Both the position numbers and the translations under genes were made by a program. From the NCBI GenBank assembly GCA_030533325.1, contig JAUNJJ010000004.1:23275-87274 (forward strand): a DNA stretch of 64,000 nucleotides. Direction: 5' to 3'. Below the pieces are notes generated by a model. It had not been told where the DNA came from. It did not search any database and was given only the letters and a program-made list of their open reading frames with translations. This document shows, piece by piece, positions 52,794 through 60,649 of the stretch. Origin of the DNA: Oscillospiraceae bacterium (GTDB lineage Bacteria; Bacillota; Clostridia; Oscillospirales; Ruminococcaceae). Each line of letters begins with the position of its first letter. Positions within the stretch are counted from its first letter, which is position 1.

Positions 52794-54977
52794 ATGATCA
52801 GGAAAAAATTTTTAAAGAAATTAATTTCCGTGGCTTCAGCATTTGCAGTTGGTCTTGGGGCAGTTTCGGTTATGCAGAACGAAGCTGAACCCGTAGAAGC
52901 GGCTTCGGGCAAAACAATATATAATGACACATTCTGGAAAGATACTTCCGGAAACAATATTTATTCCCAGGGCGGAGGAGTCTATAAATTTGGTGATACA
53001 TATTACTGGTATGGCGTACACTATAACGGAGCTGATACATACGCAGCAAATCCTACAAAAAAAGTTGATGACACTTCATTTAAATCAATTACCTGTTATT
53101 CATCAAAGGATCTCGTAAACTGGAAATTTGAAAATGATGTACTGACAGCGGAAACAAAGAATTTTGGCTGGACATACTGGGTAGGACGTATGGGCGTTGC
53201 ATATTGTCCGAAAACAAAAAAATATGTTCTTGTAACACAGTACAATGACAGCATACTGTTTGCTTCCTGTGACACTCCGACAGGAAATTTCAAGGTTGAG
53301 AGAGTGCAGGATCAGATTGAGAATGTATTGAAACAGGGAACAGGAGATCAAACCATTTTTGTTGATGACGATGGTCAGGCATATATTGTTTGTTCCAATA
53401 AAGGTGGACGAGGACACCAGTATATTTCCAAACTGAGAGATTCAGATTATCTTTATGCAGAGCCTGCAGTTGAGGTTGCAAAGGGAAGCGGACGTGAGGG
53501 CAACTGCCTTTTTAAATACAAAGGAAAGTATTATTTCTGTGCTTCTGATCTTCACGGCTGGAATGCATCTCACAGTTATTATATGGTAGCTGATAATATT
53601 TACGGACCATATTCAGGATGGAAGGTAATGGAGGGAACTGATGAAGATTTTTCTCATGTAACCCAGACAGGATTTTTCTACACTGTTAAGGGAACTAAAC
53701 AGGAAACTGTTCTTTTCTGCGGAGACCGCTGGAGCGATTTTGCCGGAAACGGTATCGGCTACAACCAGTGGGTACCGCTTACTGTAAACGGAGATGATGT
53801 TAAATTTAATTCTCTGAGTGAATGGAACCTTGATTCTCAGACTGGTGAGTGGAGTGTCGGTGCAGGAAATAACTATATACTCAATCCAACTTTTGAAGCA
53901 GACAGAGTTTCACAGACAACAGTCGCAGGCTGGAAAGCGTCCGGAACAGGCAATAGTAACAGGAAAGGCGGACACACAGGTAACTGGTGTGCACAGCAAT
54001 GGAGCGACAGTGCATATAAGGCAACGCTGACGCAGGATGTAAAACTTCCCAACGGAAATTACACCATGAAAGCATGGGTGAAAAGTACAGGCGGTCAGAA
54101 TTCTGCTCTTGTGTATGTCAGAGGAGCAGGGGACGATAAAATCGTAAATGTTAATAAAAAAATGGACAACTGGACAGAAATTACCATTGATAATATTAAT
54201 GTAACAAACGGAACAGTCCAGGTTGGAATTTACTCGGACGCTAATGCCGGAAACTGGATTATGTTTGACGATTTCACTTTAACAGGAAATGGGTCCGCAC
54301 CGCCTGTTGTTGAGGAAAATCCTATTCCGGACGGAAAGTTAATAAAGTCACTTAAGGTTAATGACAGCGAAAATTGTTCCGACTGGTCGATTCAGCCTGA
54401 ATTTAACAATGGTACTGAGGTTTTTGGAGACAGAACATTCAGGTTTACATCTGTTCCGGAAAAACTTGCTGGTGCTGAATGGATAAGAACCGCCTGTGAT
54501 TCAAAGAAATATACAGGAGATGAGGCAAAGTTTACGGCTGGCGCTGATATAACACTGTTTGTCGGACTTGACTCAAGAGTTTCAGTAACTCCCGACTGGC
54601 TCAGCGGCTATACTAAGACAGGTATGACTCTGAATGATGACGGAGACCCGGTTGTGACATATAATCTCTATATAAATAATTACAAATCCGGTGAAGAGGT
54701 GATTCTTGGAAAACTTGCCGACGGCAGTGTGGTAAACTATGTTGTTATTGCAAAAGAATATGATCCGAATGATTTTAAAGAACCGGTTGAATTTATTCCT
54801 GGTGATATAAATGATGATAAGATCGTAAATATACTTGATATGATATTTATGCGCAATGCGCTGATTTACCCGCTTACTGATGAACGTGGAAAGCTGGCGG
54901 CTGATATGAATGGTGATGGTGCTGCGGATTCATCCGATGCTGTAATGCTGCAGAATTTTCTGCTTGGCTTAGAGTAA
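52794..54977 (+). CDS. Secreted GH43-CBM61-like-module-dockerin galactanase-type enzyme
   Basis: A 727-residue enzyme. A signal peptide (1-~36, PVEA) leads to a five-blade GH43 domain (~40-360; GGGVYKFGDTYYWYG, WTYWVGRMGVAYCPKT, GTGDQTIFVDDDGQAY, SGREGNCLFKY), closest in pattern to subfamily 24 exo-beta-1,3-galactanases. A CBM61-like galactan-binding domain follows at ~362-500 (NPTFEAD, GNWCAQQWSDSAYKATL, GNWIMFDDFTL). The shared unnamed module is at ~510-655 and a C-terminal dockerin at ~668-727. The target is probably galactan or arabinogalactan side chains of RG-I; family patterns do not prove the linkage. GGAGGAA precedes the ATG. The gene shares its control region with the dockerin-PL11 gene. 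Confidence 0.87.
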   Translation: MIRKKFLKKLISVASAFAVGLGAVSVMQNEAEPVEAASGKTIYNDTFWKDTSGNNIYSQGGGVYKFGDTYYWYGVHYNGADTYAANPTKKVDDTSFKSITCYSSKDLVNWKFENDVLTAETKNFGWTYWVGRMGVAYCPKTKKYVLVTQYNDSILFASCDTPTGNFKVERVQDQIENVLKQGTGDQTIFVDDDGQAYIVCSNKGGRGHQYISKLRDSDYLYAEPAVEVAKGSGREGNCLFKYKGKYYFCASDLHGWNASHSYYMVADNIYGPYSGWKVMEGTDEDFSHVTQTGFFYTVKGTKQETVLFCGDRWSDFAGNGIGYNQWVPLTVNGDDVKFNSLSEWNLDSQTGEWSVGAGNNYILNPTFEADRVSQTTVAGWKASGTGNSNRKGGHTGNWCAQQWSDSAYKATLTQDVKLPNGNYTMKAWVKSTGGQNSALVYVRGAGDDKIVNVNKKMDNWTEITIDNINVTNGTVQVGIYSDANAGNWIMFDDFTLTGNGSAPPVVEENPIPDGKLIKSLKVNDSENCSDWSIQPEFNNGTEVFGDRTFRFTSVPEKLAGAEWIRTACDSKKYTGDEAKFTAGADITLFVGLDSRVSVTPDWLSGYTKTGMTLNDDGDPVVTYNLYINNYKSGEEVILGKLADGSVVNYVVIAKEYDPNDFKEPVEFIPGDINDDKIVNILDMIFMRNALIYPLTDERGKLAADMNGDGAADSSDAVMLQNFLLGLE
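54796..54975 (+). repeat. Duplicated dockerin-coding block, copy 2
   Basis: Partner of 47872-48050. Here the dockerin is C-terminal, whereas copy 1 is N-terminal. Confidence 0.85.
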
Positions 54978-55085
54978 ATTTCAGAGGTATTTTTATAAAA
55001 CTAAAAAACAGTAACTGTTCAGGTTCACCGGGTATTTCAGGATGAATGAAATACTCTAATCATAAACCGTTACCCGTAAAAATCT

Positions 55086-55182
55086 ATCGAAAGGAGTAAT
55101 TATAGTTTACAAATATAAAGATACAAAAATTCTATTTTCATATTTAAAAAGCGGACAGTATTACGGGACTGTCCGTTTTTTG
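55086..55182 (+). other. Orphan ribosome site followed by a terminator
   Basis: CGAAAGGAGTAATTATAG (from 55088) has the look of a strong ribosome site and spacer, but no ATG, GTG or TTG follows at a usable distance. Within 60 bp there is a clear terminator (GCGGACAGT with ACTGTCCG and T6, 55149-55181). It may be the remnant of a lost gene or a short untranslated transcript. The preceding 100 bp also hold a small hairpin, GTATTTCA with TGAAATAC. Confidence 0.45.
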
Positions 55183-55225
55183 TGATATGATCAGGTAGTT
55201 CGGCTCACATTTTTAAAAAAAATAA

Positions 55226-55289
55226 TATCCGGATAGTCCACCTAAAGTCCGAATTATGTGTTGATACAACTTTTACGTATATGTTAATA
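55226..55289 (+). promoter_or_regulatory. Class 1 element and promoter before GH98
   Basis: TATCCGGAT...CACCT...TCCGAAT (55226-55254) leads into TTGATA (55261-55266), 17 bp, TTAATA (55284-55289). This is the same architecture as at 35817. Confidence 0.7.
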
Positions 55290-55364
55290 TATATACACAG
55301 TGAAAAGAAAAAATTATTCATAATTAACAGGATTGTATTTTTTTGGAACGGAGGTTGCTATAGT

Positions 55365-58300
55365 ATGAACAGGATTAAAAAACTAATTTCTTTGCTGACA
55401 TCTGCAGCACTGACAGCTGGTATGATTATACCGGCTTCGTCAGCAGCAAAGAATGACGGTGGTATTTTATCAGCGTTGTCAGAACTCAGCGGAAAGATAA
55501 GTATTTCGGAAAGTGAAGTCAGCGCAGCATCGGTTATGCGTCGCCCGTGCTCTCCGGATAATCCAATGCTGATAGTGCATATCGACACATGGAATGTTGC
55601 CGACCCGGCAAAGATTATTGCACTGATTCCGGAAGATCTGAAGCCGTATGTTGTTTTCAACATTTCTCTGTCAATCAACTGGGACGGCAGCAAACATATG
55701 TGGCTTATGGTTCAGGATGGTTATGAGTGTGCAAAGTCGTGGCTGAGGACATGTGCGGATGAAGGTATATGGTGTATGGTTCAGCCGGCGAGCGGCGGAC
55801 AGTGTCATTTTCCTGACTATGATTCATCAGGAAATATAGTTAATTACCCGAACAAGGACAAATTTGTATCAAAAGCAGATGAGGATTATGAGAACACGAT
55901 GTATGCGGAATTTTTCCGTGATTATCCTAATTTCATCGGATTTAACTACAGTGAACAGTTCTGGGGATTTAAGAGTGCGGATTTCCCTGTAAGTGAGGTT
56001 CAGCGTTATGAACATTTTGCAAAGCTCCTGAAGCTTTGTAACAAATACGGCAGTTATCTTAATATCAACTGGTGTGCAAACCAGTGGAGTGCACCGCTTA
56101 ATCCTGTAGCAATGCTGAAACGCTGTCCTGAATGGCGCTCGGCCTGTGAACAGTATTCAGAAAACCTTCAGCTTGAAGAAAAGTATACACAGGGAAGCTT
56201 TATTCAGGATGTTGAGAGTGAGGTGCTCGGTGCATATCTTTCAGGTTACTGCGGAAATTTCGGCGTAAGATATGATGAAACAGGATGGACAGATTCCACA
56301 TGGAGCGGTACAGGTCCTGCATCCAAGGATCAGTACAGACAGATCACAGGTCTTCCGATTCACCTTGAAAGAATGGTACTTAACGGTGCCACTGTAATCG
56401 ACGGGCCTGAACTTGTATGGCAGGATGATTTTAAGGAGACCTGGGGTGGAGTAAAGGACAGTGAAGGCTATTCATGCCGTAACTGGGAGACACGTGACCA
56501 GTATGTAAATGACACACTGAATTTCTTCAGAAAAGTAATAGACGGAACTATACGCATTCCTACAAGAAAGGAAGTAATCGACCGTACAAAAGTAGTTATA
56601 ATTCAGGATAACAACAGCGGTGATGACCATAACAAGTACAGTACATATGCGTCTCTGTTTGAAGGCCTTTACCGTATGCCTGGTGACGGAAACCTCAGAG
56701 ATAATCACAACCTGTACAAGAGTACCGGCAGATATCCGACTATCCCGACAGTTTATGCACTCAGAGATGATCTTGCAAAGTCATTCCAGGTACAGATAAA
56801 ACAGTCATCAATTCCATCACGCTGGAGCAGTATTGCTGCAAAGCAGGATGAGTTCAATAAGCTCTTTCCTTCAGATTATTACGGAAACTGCTATGCGGGT
56901 CGTTATGAAAATTCATGGGTTACATACAATCCGAACAAGGACGGAAGCAACTGCGGTGCTGTTCTTTCACTGAAGTACAATACCTGTAAGGATCTCGATG
57001 TTAATTTCAATGCTTACGGAAATGCAATTATTAATGAATACAGCGACCATATCGATATTTATGCAAACAACTTTGATGAAAAGGGAACACTCAGGACAGA
57101 TACATTTAAGATTTCCGGATGTTCGTCTCAGCCTTCATATTCCGCAAAGGATACAGGCAGAAATCAGGCTGCTTCCCAGATAAGTGAAAGCTATTCAGAC
57201 GGAACATACACACTTACTGTTAAGCATAATGGTCCGGTTGAAATCAGTATCAAGTGCAGCGGCAATGAATCAGGAAAATCCACATCATATAAAACATCAA
57301 CTGTGAAAGCTCCTTCTTACCCTTCTTTCTATTCCGGAGTACGTCAGTATGAAGGCGAGTTCTTTGATGTAAAAAATGTTGAAGGATATGTTCAGAACGC
57401 CTGCGGAAGCGGTGTAACAGGAATTCAGGGACAGGGCTTCCTCAAGTTTGGCAAAAACGCATCGGCATCTGTCAAGGATACTGTAAGAACACAGAATGCA
57501 GGTGAGTATACACTTAACCTTCGTTATTCCTCAACATCAGATATCAATAATGTTGATATGTATGTAAACGGAACAAAGGTTGAAACTATGAAGCTTGGTA
57601 ATACAGGCAATTACAGCAGCTGGAAAACCTATTCAAAGAAAATTTCTCTGAAACAGGGAGATAATAAGATAGAGTTCAAAGCAAATGCAGCTCTTCCTTC
57701 ATCACTCTATATCGATAACTTTACTGTTGAAGGAAACTACGGCAGTTCGTCACAGCCGATAGTTCCGGTAGAACCAGCAGAACCGGAACCAATTAACGGA
57801 ACATTAATTAAGAACCTCACAGTATATGATAAGGAAAACGCAGCAGACTGGTCCATATACAATAATTTCGGAAAAGGCTCAGTTCTTTTCGGAGACCGCG
57901 ACTTTACTGCAGTATCTGTTCCTTCAATGCTTGAAGGTGCGGAAGCAGTCAGAACAGCATGCGACTCCAAGCTCAGTACATCTGATCTGGGAAAACTGAC
58001 AGCAGCAGGTGATATCACACTGTTCACCGCAATGGATTCAAGACTTATGAGTGAACTTCCTGCATGGCTTGGCAGCTGGCAGAAGACAAGTATGGTTGTA
58101 AAAACATCAAACGACCTTGACCTTATCGTATTCAGAAAGGATTTCAAAAACGGGGAAGAGGCAGTTCTCGGAACCAACGGCGGAAACAACGAATCAGTAA
58201 ACTACATTGTACTTGCAGCACTGACATCTTCACTTGCTGAACCTGTTGAGCCGGGCTCATATAAGTACGGTGATGTTAATCTTAACGGAAACATTGACGT

Positions 58301-58472
58301 AACAGACCTTTCAGTACTTTCTCTCTACCTTGTGGGAGAGCGTACACTTGAGCCGCTGCAGAAGCAGGCAGCTGACGTTGACGGTGATGGTGAAGCAGCT
58401 CTTCCAGACCTTGCATACCTCAGACAGTATATCTCACGAATCAGAACCAGTTTCCCTGCTGAAAAAGCTTAA
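55365..58472 (+). CDS. Secreted GH98-CBM35-module-dockerin enzyme
   Basis: A 1035-residue enzyme. A signal peptide (1-~27) leads to a GH98 catalytic region from about residue 58 to about 560: RRPCSPDNPMLIVHIDTWN, IPEDLKPYVVFNISLS, SWLRTCADEGIWCMVQPASGG, FIGFNYSEQFWGF (Glu197, likely catalytic), LNGATVIDGPELVWQ. GH98 includes endo-beta-galactosidases and endoxylanases acting on decorated glucuronoarabinoxylan; the neighbourhood favours the latter. A beta domain follows, then CBM35 (~659-792), the shared unnamed module (~811-955) and a dockerin (~967-1026; GDVNLNGNIDVTDL ... DVDGDGEAALPDL). The ATG at 55365 follows CGGAGG. It shares its upstream element with the GH30 gene. Confidence 0.88.
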   Translation: MNRIKKLISLLTSAALTAGMIIPASSAAKNDGGILSALSELSGKISISESEVSAASVMRRPCSPDNPMLIVHIDTWNVADPAKIIALIPEDLKPYVVFNISLSINWDGSKHMWLMVQDGYECAKSWLRTCADEGIWCMVQPASGGQCHFPDYDSSGNIVNYPNKDKFVSKADEDYENTMYAEFFRDYPNFIGFNYSEQFWGFKSADFPVSEVQRYEHFAKLLKLCNKYGSYLNINWCANQWSAPLNPVAMLKRCPEWRSACEQYSENLQLEEKYTQGSFIQDVESEVLGAYLSGYCGNFGVRYDETGWTDSTWSGTGPASKDQYRQITGLPIHLERMVLNGATVIDGPELVWQDDFKETWGGVKDSEGYSCRNWETRDQYVNDTLNFFRKVIDGTIRIPTRKEVIDRTKVVIIQDNNSGDDHNKYSTYASLFEGLYRMPGDGNLRDNHNLYKSTGRYPTIPTVYALRDDLAKSFQVQIKQSSIPSRWSSIAAKQDEFNKLFPSDYYGNCYAGRYENSWVTYNPNKDGSNCGAVLSLKYNTCKDLDVNFNAYGNAIINEYSDHIDIYANNFDEKGTLRTDTFKISGCSSQPSYSAKDTGRNQAASQISESYSDGTYTLTVKHNGPVEISIKCSGNESGKSTSYKTSTVKAPSYPSFYSGVRQYEGEFFDVKNVEGYVQNACGSGVTGIQGQGFLKFGKNASASVKDTVRTQNAGEYTLNLRYSSTSDINNVDMYVNGTKVETMKLGNTGNYSSWKTYSKKISLKQGDNKIEFKANAALPSSLYIDNFTVEGNYGSSSQPIVPVEPAEPEPINGTLIKNLTVYDKENAADWSIYNNFGKGSVLFGDRDFTAVSVPSMLEGAEAVRTACDSKLSTSDLGKLTAAGDITLFTAMDSRLMSELPAWLGSWQKTSMVVKTSNDLDLIVFRKDFKNGEEAVLGTNGGNNESVNYIVLAALTSSLAEPVEPGSYKYGDVNLNGNIDVTDLSVLSLYLVGERTLEPLQKQAADVDGDGEAALPDLAYLRQYISRIRTSFPAEKA

Positions 58473-58584
58473 TTACAGTAAACGATAAATTTATTTTGAG
58501 TTTACCAGTGCCGGTACGCACATCCGCGAATGAAGTAATCTGATGTGCGGGGCAGTAAAAATAATTTTTGACATTTTCTAAAAA

Positions 58585-58637
58585 ATACTATAGCAATCCG
58601 AAAAAAACGGCAGACTTGTTCTGTCGTTTTTTTCATT
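58585..58637 (+). repeat. 53-bp direct repeat with terminator, copy 1
   Basis: Starts ATACTATAGCAATCCG and contains ACGGCAGAC / TCTGTCGT with A7 and T7 flanks, i.e. an intrinsic terminator. Differs at one base from 59506-59558. It serves as terminator for the GH98 transcript. Confidence 0.85.
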
Positions 58638-58684
58638 ATTTTTATTCAATTTATAGTAAATGAAAAAGTGAAAAAATAATACAG

Positions 58685-58713
58685 TTGACAAAAAATATAT
58701 ATTGAATTATAAT
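58685..58713 (+). promoter_or_regulatory. Promoter of the type III antitoxin RNA
   Basis: TTGACA, 17 bp, TATAAT: perfect consensus, ending about 24 bp before the first RNA repeat. Confidence 0.82.
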
Positions 58714-58719
58714 ATATAT

Positions 58720-58911
58720 GAGCGAAAGCTTTTATGGCAGTGAGGCCTACTGAATACAATTGTGTTAAAGTGGCAGTTATGAGAGCAGTGAGGCCTACTG
58801 GATAATAGAATGATTATCAAAGTGGCAGTTGTAAAAGCGGTGAGTCCTGCCATTCCGGAACATTTCCGGATAAAGTGGAAGTGAGGGTTGCTCTAAGGAG
58901 CAACCCTTTTC
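58720..58911 (+). ncRNA. Type III antitoxin RNA (ToxI/CptI-like), three tandem repeats
   Basis: Three tandem units start at 58737, 58785 and 58837 (periods 48 and 52). Each has G-C-(A/G)-GTGAG-CCT at the front and AAAGTGG-AGT at the back. The variable middle forms a hairpin that changes by compensation: AATACAATTGTGTT in unit 1, GATAAT/ATTATC in unit 2 and TCCGGA/TCCGGA in unit 3. An RNA fold is therefore conserved while sequence is not. ACTG and CAGT at the unit edges can pair in units 1 and 2. The third unit is diverged. In known ToxIN, AbiQ and CptIN systems, such repeats are cut by the toxin into pseudoknot antitoxins that form a ring with it. A terminator separates them from the toxin gene, as expected. 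Confidence 0.85.
58884..58911 (+). terminator. Terminator between antitoxin RNA and toxin gene
   Basis: AGGGTTGCT pairs with GAGCAACCCT (loop CTAAG region), followed by TTTTC. Leaky termination would set the antitoxin:toxin ratio, as in other type III systems. Confidence 0.85.
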
Positions 58912-58923
58912 ATTGGAGGCATT

Positions 58924-59448
58924 ATGAATCAAAAACGTTTAAATATCTATACTGTTAATATGAAGTACATACGAAATCTTCACAATGCTGATGATAAAGT
59001 TTTTTCTGTATCACCACAGACTGGAAAGTCAAATCGTCCTTTTATAGGAATTATTCTGATATGTGAGGATAAATATTATTGTGTCCCTTTGAGTTCGCCA
59101 AAGGAAAAACATAAAAGAATGAAGAATGATGTTGATTTCATGAAAATCACTGATTCTGATGGAAAGCTAATAGGAGTACTTGATTTTAATAACATGATTC
59201 CAGTACGTGAAGATTTAGTTAAAAAGATAGATATAAAAATTCGCGCCAGTGACAGTTATGAAACTATAAGATATAAAAATCTAATTATTGATCAGTTGAA
59301 TTTTTGCAGAAAAAATCAGGATATGATTATTTCCAGAGCTAATAAACTTTACCGAATAATTAACAAAAAGAATGTAAGTGTTTCTCTTAAAAAACGTTGT
59401 CTGAAATTCAAAAAACTTGAGGGAGTTCTGGAAAAGTTTATTTTGTAA
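58924..59448 (+). CDS. Type III toxin endoribonuclease (ToxN/AbiQ/CptN family)
   Basis: A 174-residue basic protein with the ToxN/AbiQ pattern: an early LNIYTVNMKYIRNLH with conserved Tyr, RPFIGIILICEDKYYCVPLSSPKEKHKRMKN (given in part: PLSSPKEKHKRMKN is the strongest hallmark), VDFMKI, GVLDFNNMIPV, then a helical C-terminus with YKNLIIDQLNF. These toxins are RNases inhibited by repeat RNA encoded just upstream, and several act in abortive infection against phage. The gene follows the RNA terminator by 13 bp with GGAGG 6 bp before the ATG. Lys-rich composition is usual. The subtype (ToxIN, CptIN or TenpIN) is not fixed; the fold pattern fits ToxN/AbiQ or CptN. Confidence 0.88.
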   Translation: MNQKRLNIYTVNMKYIRNLHNADDKVFSVSPQTGKSNRPFIGIILICEDKYYCVPLSSPKEKHKRMKNDVDFMKITDSDGKLIGVLDFNNMIPVREDLVKKIDIKIRASDSYETIRYKNLIIDQLNFCRKNQDMIISRANKLYRIINKKNVSVSLKKRCLKFKKLEGVLEKFIL

Positions 59449-59505
59449 ATATTTTTTGTTGTATTCAATAACAATATTTTTGAATAATTAATCCAATTTC
59501 TTGAG

Positions 59506-59558
59506 ATACTATAGCAATCCGAAAAAACCGGCAGACTTGTTCTGTCGTTTTTTTCATT
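59506..59558 (+). repeat. 53-bp direct repeat with terminator, copy 2
   Basis: One-base variant of 58585-58637. It sits just after the ToxN gene and works as its terminator. The two copies bracket the whole type III system (about 870 bp between). Confidence 0.85.
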
Positions 59559-59610
59559 TCTTTCACCCCTATTTTGTACAGTATATTATGAAGAATGGAA
59601 AAAATATCTA

Positions 59611-59647
59611 TTGACAAAGCTGAAAAAATGTAATACAATGTATTACA
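59611..59647 (+). promoter_or_regulatory. relBE-type promoter with palindromic operator
   Basis: TTGACA (59611-59616), 17 bp, TACAAT (59634-59639). The -10 lies inside a perfect 19-bp palindrome TGTAATACAATGTATTACA (59629-59647). This is the expected site for autorepression by the antitoxin or the TA complex. Confidence 0.82.
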
Positions 59648-59663
59648 GAAGGGAGTGTTTAAT

Positions 59664-59885
59664 ATGACAGTATCACTTAGACTTAATGATTCAGATTCTC
59701 AGCTAATAAAAGCTTATGCTGAAATGAACGGTATATCTGTATCTGAATTACTTAGAAAATCTGTACTTGAACGTATTGAAGACGAGTTCGACTTGAAGGC
59801 ATATGAAAAAGCTATGGAGGAATACAGAGCCAATCCTGTTACCTATAGTCTTGAAGATGTGATGAAGGAGTTAGAGCTGTTCTGA
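59664..59885 (+). CDS. RelB/DinJ-like antitoxin
   Basis: A 73-residue antitoxin. The ribbon-helix-helix N-terminus (MTVSLRLNDSDSQLIKAY, GISVSELLRKSVLERIED) binds DNA. The C-terminal part (FDLKAYEKAMEEYRANP, YSLEDVMKEL) is the expected toxin-binding tail. The ATG at 59664 is 8 bp after GGGAG; a GTG three codons earlier lies inside the ribosome site. The stop overlaps the toxin ATG by one base. The palindrome over the promoter is probably its operator. Confidence 0.9.
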   Translation: MTVSLRLNDSDSQLIKAYAEMNGISVSELLRKSVLERIEDEFDLKAYEKAMEEYRANPVTYSLEDVMKELELF

Positions 59886-60157
59886 TGAAATATACAGTTG
59901 AATTTACGGATAAAGCAAAAAAGCAGCTCTCTAAGCTTGATAAAGCTACTGCTAAACTGATTACATCATGGTTATTGAAAAATCTTCAGAATTGTGAAAA
60001 CCCAAGGCAGCATGGAAAAGGTCTTACCTCAAACCGTTCAGGACAGTGGCGATATCGTATTGGAGATTACAGGCTAATTGCTGAAATACAGGACAATAAA
60101 GTAATTATTCTTATCCTTGAAATCGGACACAGACGGGATATTTATACTTGTACCTGA
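59885..60157 (+). CDS. RelE-type toxin
   Basis: A 90-residue RelE/ParE-superfamily toxin. Its typical pattern is KYTVEFTDKAKKQLSKLDKAT, then NPRQHGKGLTSNRSGQWRYRIGDYRLIAEI (in part: WRYRIGDYRLI is the core strand pair) and VIILILEIGHRRDIY, with Arg and His/Tyr residues suited to ribosome-dependent mRNA cleavage. Coupled to the antitoxin by TGATG overlap. A terminator follows. It is unrelated in sequence to the toxin at 9531 beyond fold. Confidence 0.91.
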   Translation: MKYTVEFTDKAKKQLSKLDKATAKLITSWLLKNLQNCENPRQHGKGLTSNRSGQWRYRIGDYRLIAEIQDNKVIILILEIGHRRDIYTCT

Positions 60158-60165
60158 TAAACAAC

Positions 60166-60201
60166 AAAAACCGGCAGCCTTGTTATTCTGCCGGTCTTTT
60201 C
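60166..60201 (+). terminator. Terminator of the relBE-type operon
   Basis: AAACCGGCAG pairs with CTGCCGGT, followed by CTTTTCATTATTTTCATTC. Its core and tail resemble the two 53-bp repeat terminators, as a diverged third copy. Confidence 0.82.
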
Positions 60202-60318
60202 ATTATTTTCATTCAGAATTACAGCATGCAGTAAAAGATTTTTCAATAACAGAAAAACCATGTATCCTGAACAGGGAAAATAACATATATTAGAATAAAA
60301 AAATATCTCAGAAAACTA

Positions 60319-60347
60319 TTGACATGATAATTATAAAGTGCTATTAT
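60319..60347 (+). promoter_or_regulatory. Promoter of the lysine-riboswitch operon
   Basis: TTGACA, 17 bp, TATTAT, 9 bp before the riboswitch P1 stem. Confidence 0.78.
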
Positions 60348-60354
60348 ATTAAAA

Positions 60355-60521
60355 AGGTAGAGGTGCAGTCGAGATAAGTAATGTCTGTGAGGAAAACCAT
60401 TCCGTACGGAGCGGGCATGAAAGGTGAGACTGCCGAAGAGTGTATTTTGGTAAGATGCATTCTGGGTACATGCCGAACAGGTATGTGACTGTCATCATTC
60501 AGTGTGATGGAGAGCTACCGG
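60355..60521 (+). ncRNA. Lysine riboswitch (L box)
   Basis: Conserved L-box blocks in order: GGTAGAGGTGCAGTCG, GTGAGACTGCCGAAG, CTGGGTA, GGAGAGCTACC. P1 is closed by GGTAG (60356-60360) with CTACC (60515-60519). It lies upstream of asd-dapA-dapB, the lysine/diaminopimelate genes, and is followed by a terminator, so lysine binding should stop transcription. Confidence 0.95.
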
Positions 60522-60574
60522 TACGCGTGGATTTTAATATGCGTATCAGTATTTTTCTTATTATATTGACTGGT

Positions 60575-60617
60575 GAACCGGATTACAAAAATTAATTTTT
60601 TGTTTCCGGTTTTTTAT
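60575..60617 (+). terminator. Riboswitch-controlled terminator
   Basis: AACCGGA-ACAAAAA pairs with TTTTTTGT-TCCGGTT, followed by TTTTTATT. Expression platform of the lysine riboswitch. Confidence 0.85.
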
Positions 60618-60649
60618 TACGTAAAAAATTTTTCGGAGGTTATTTTTCT

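Larger units (their letters stand above)
52568..52900 (+). repeat. Promoter/signal-peptide cassette, copy 2
   Basis: The second copy of the 47533-47865 cassette; matching extends from the upstream terminator through about 35 codons of the GH43 gene and then stops abruptly. Confidence 0.85.

Noticed and set aside
58737..58886. Three regularly spaced repeats that might be read as a short CRISPR array
   Set aside because: Units are imperfect, spacing differs, the variable parts are self-pairing hairpins rather than unrelated spacers, no cas genes are near, and a ToxN-like gene follows. Type III antitoxin RNA explains all of this.
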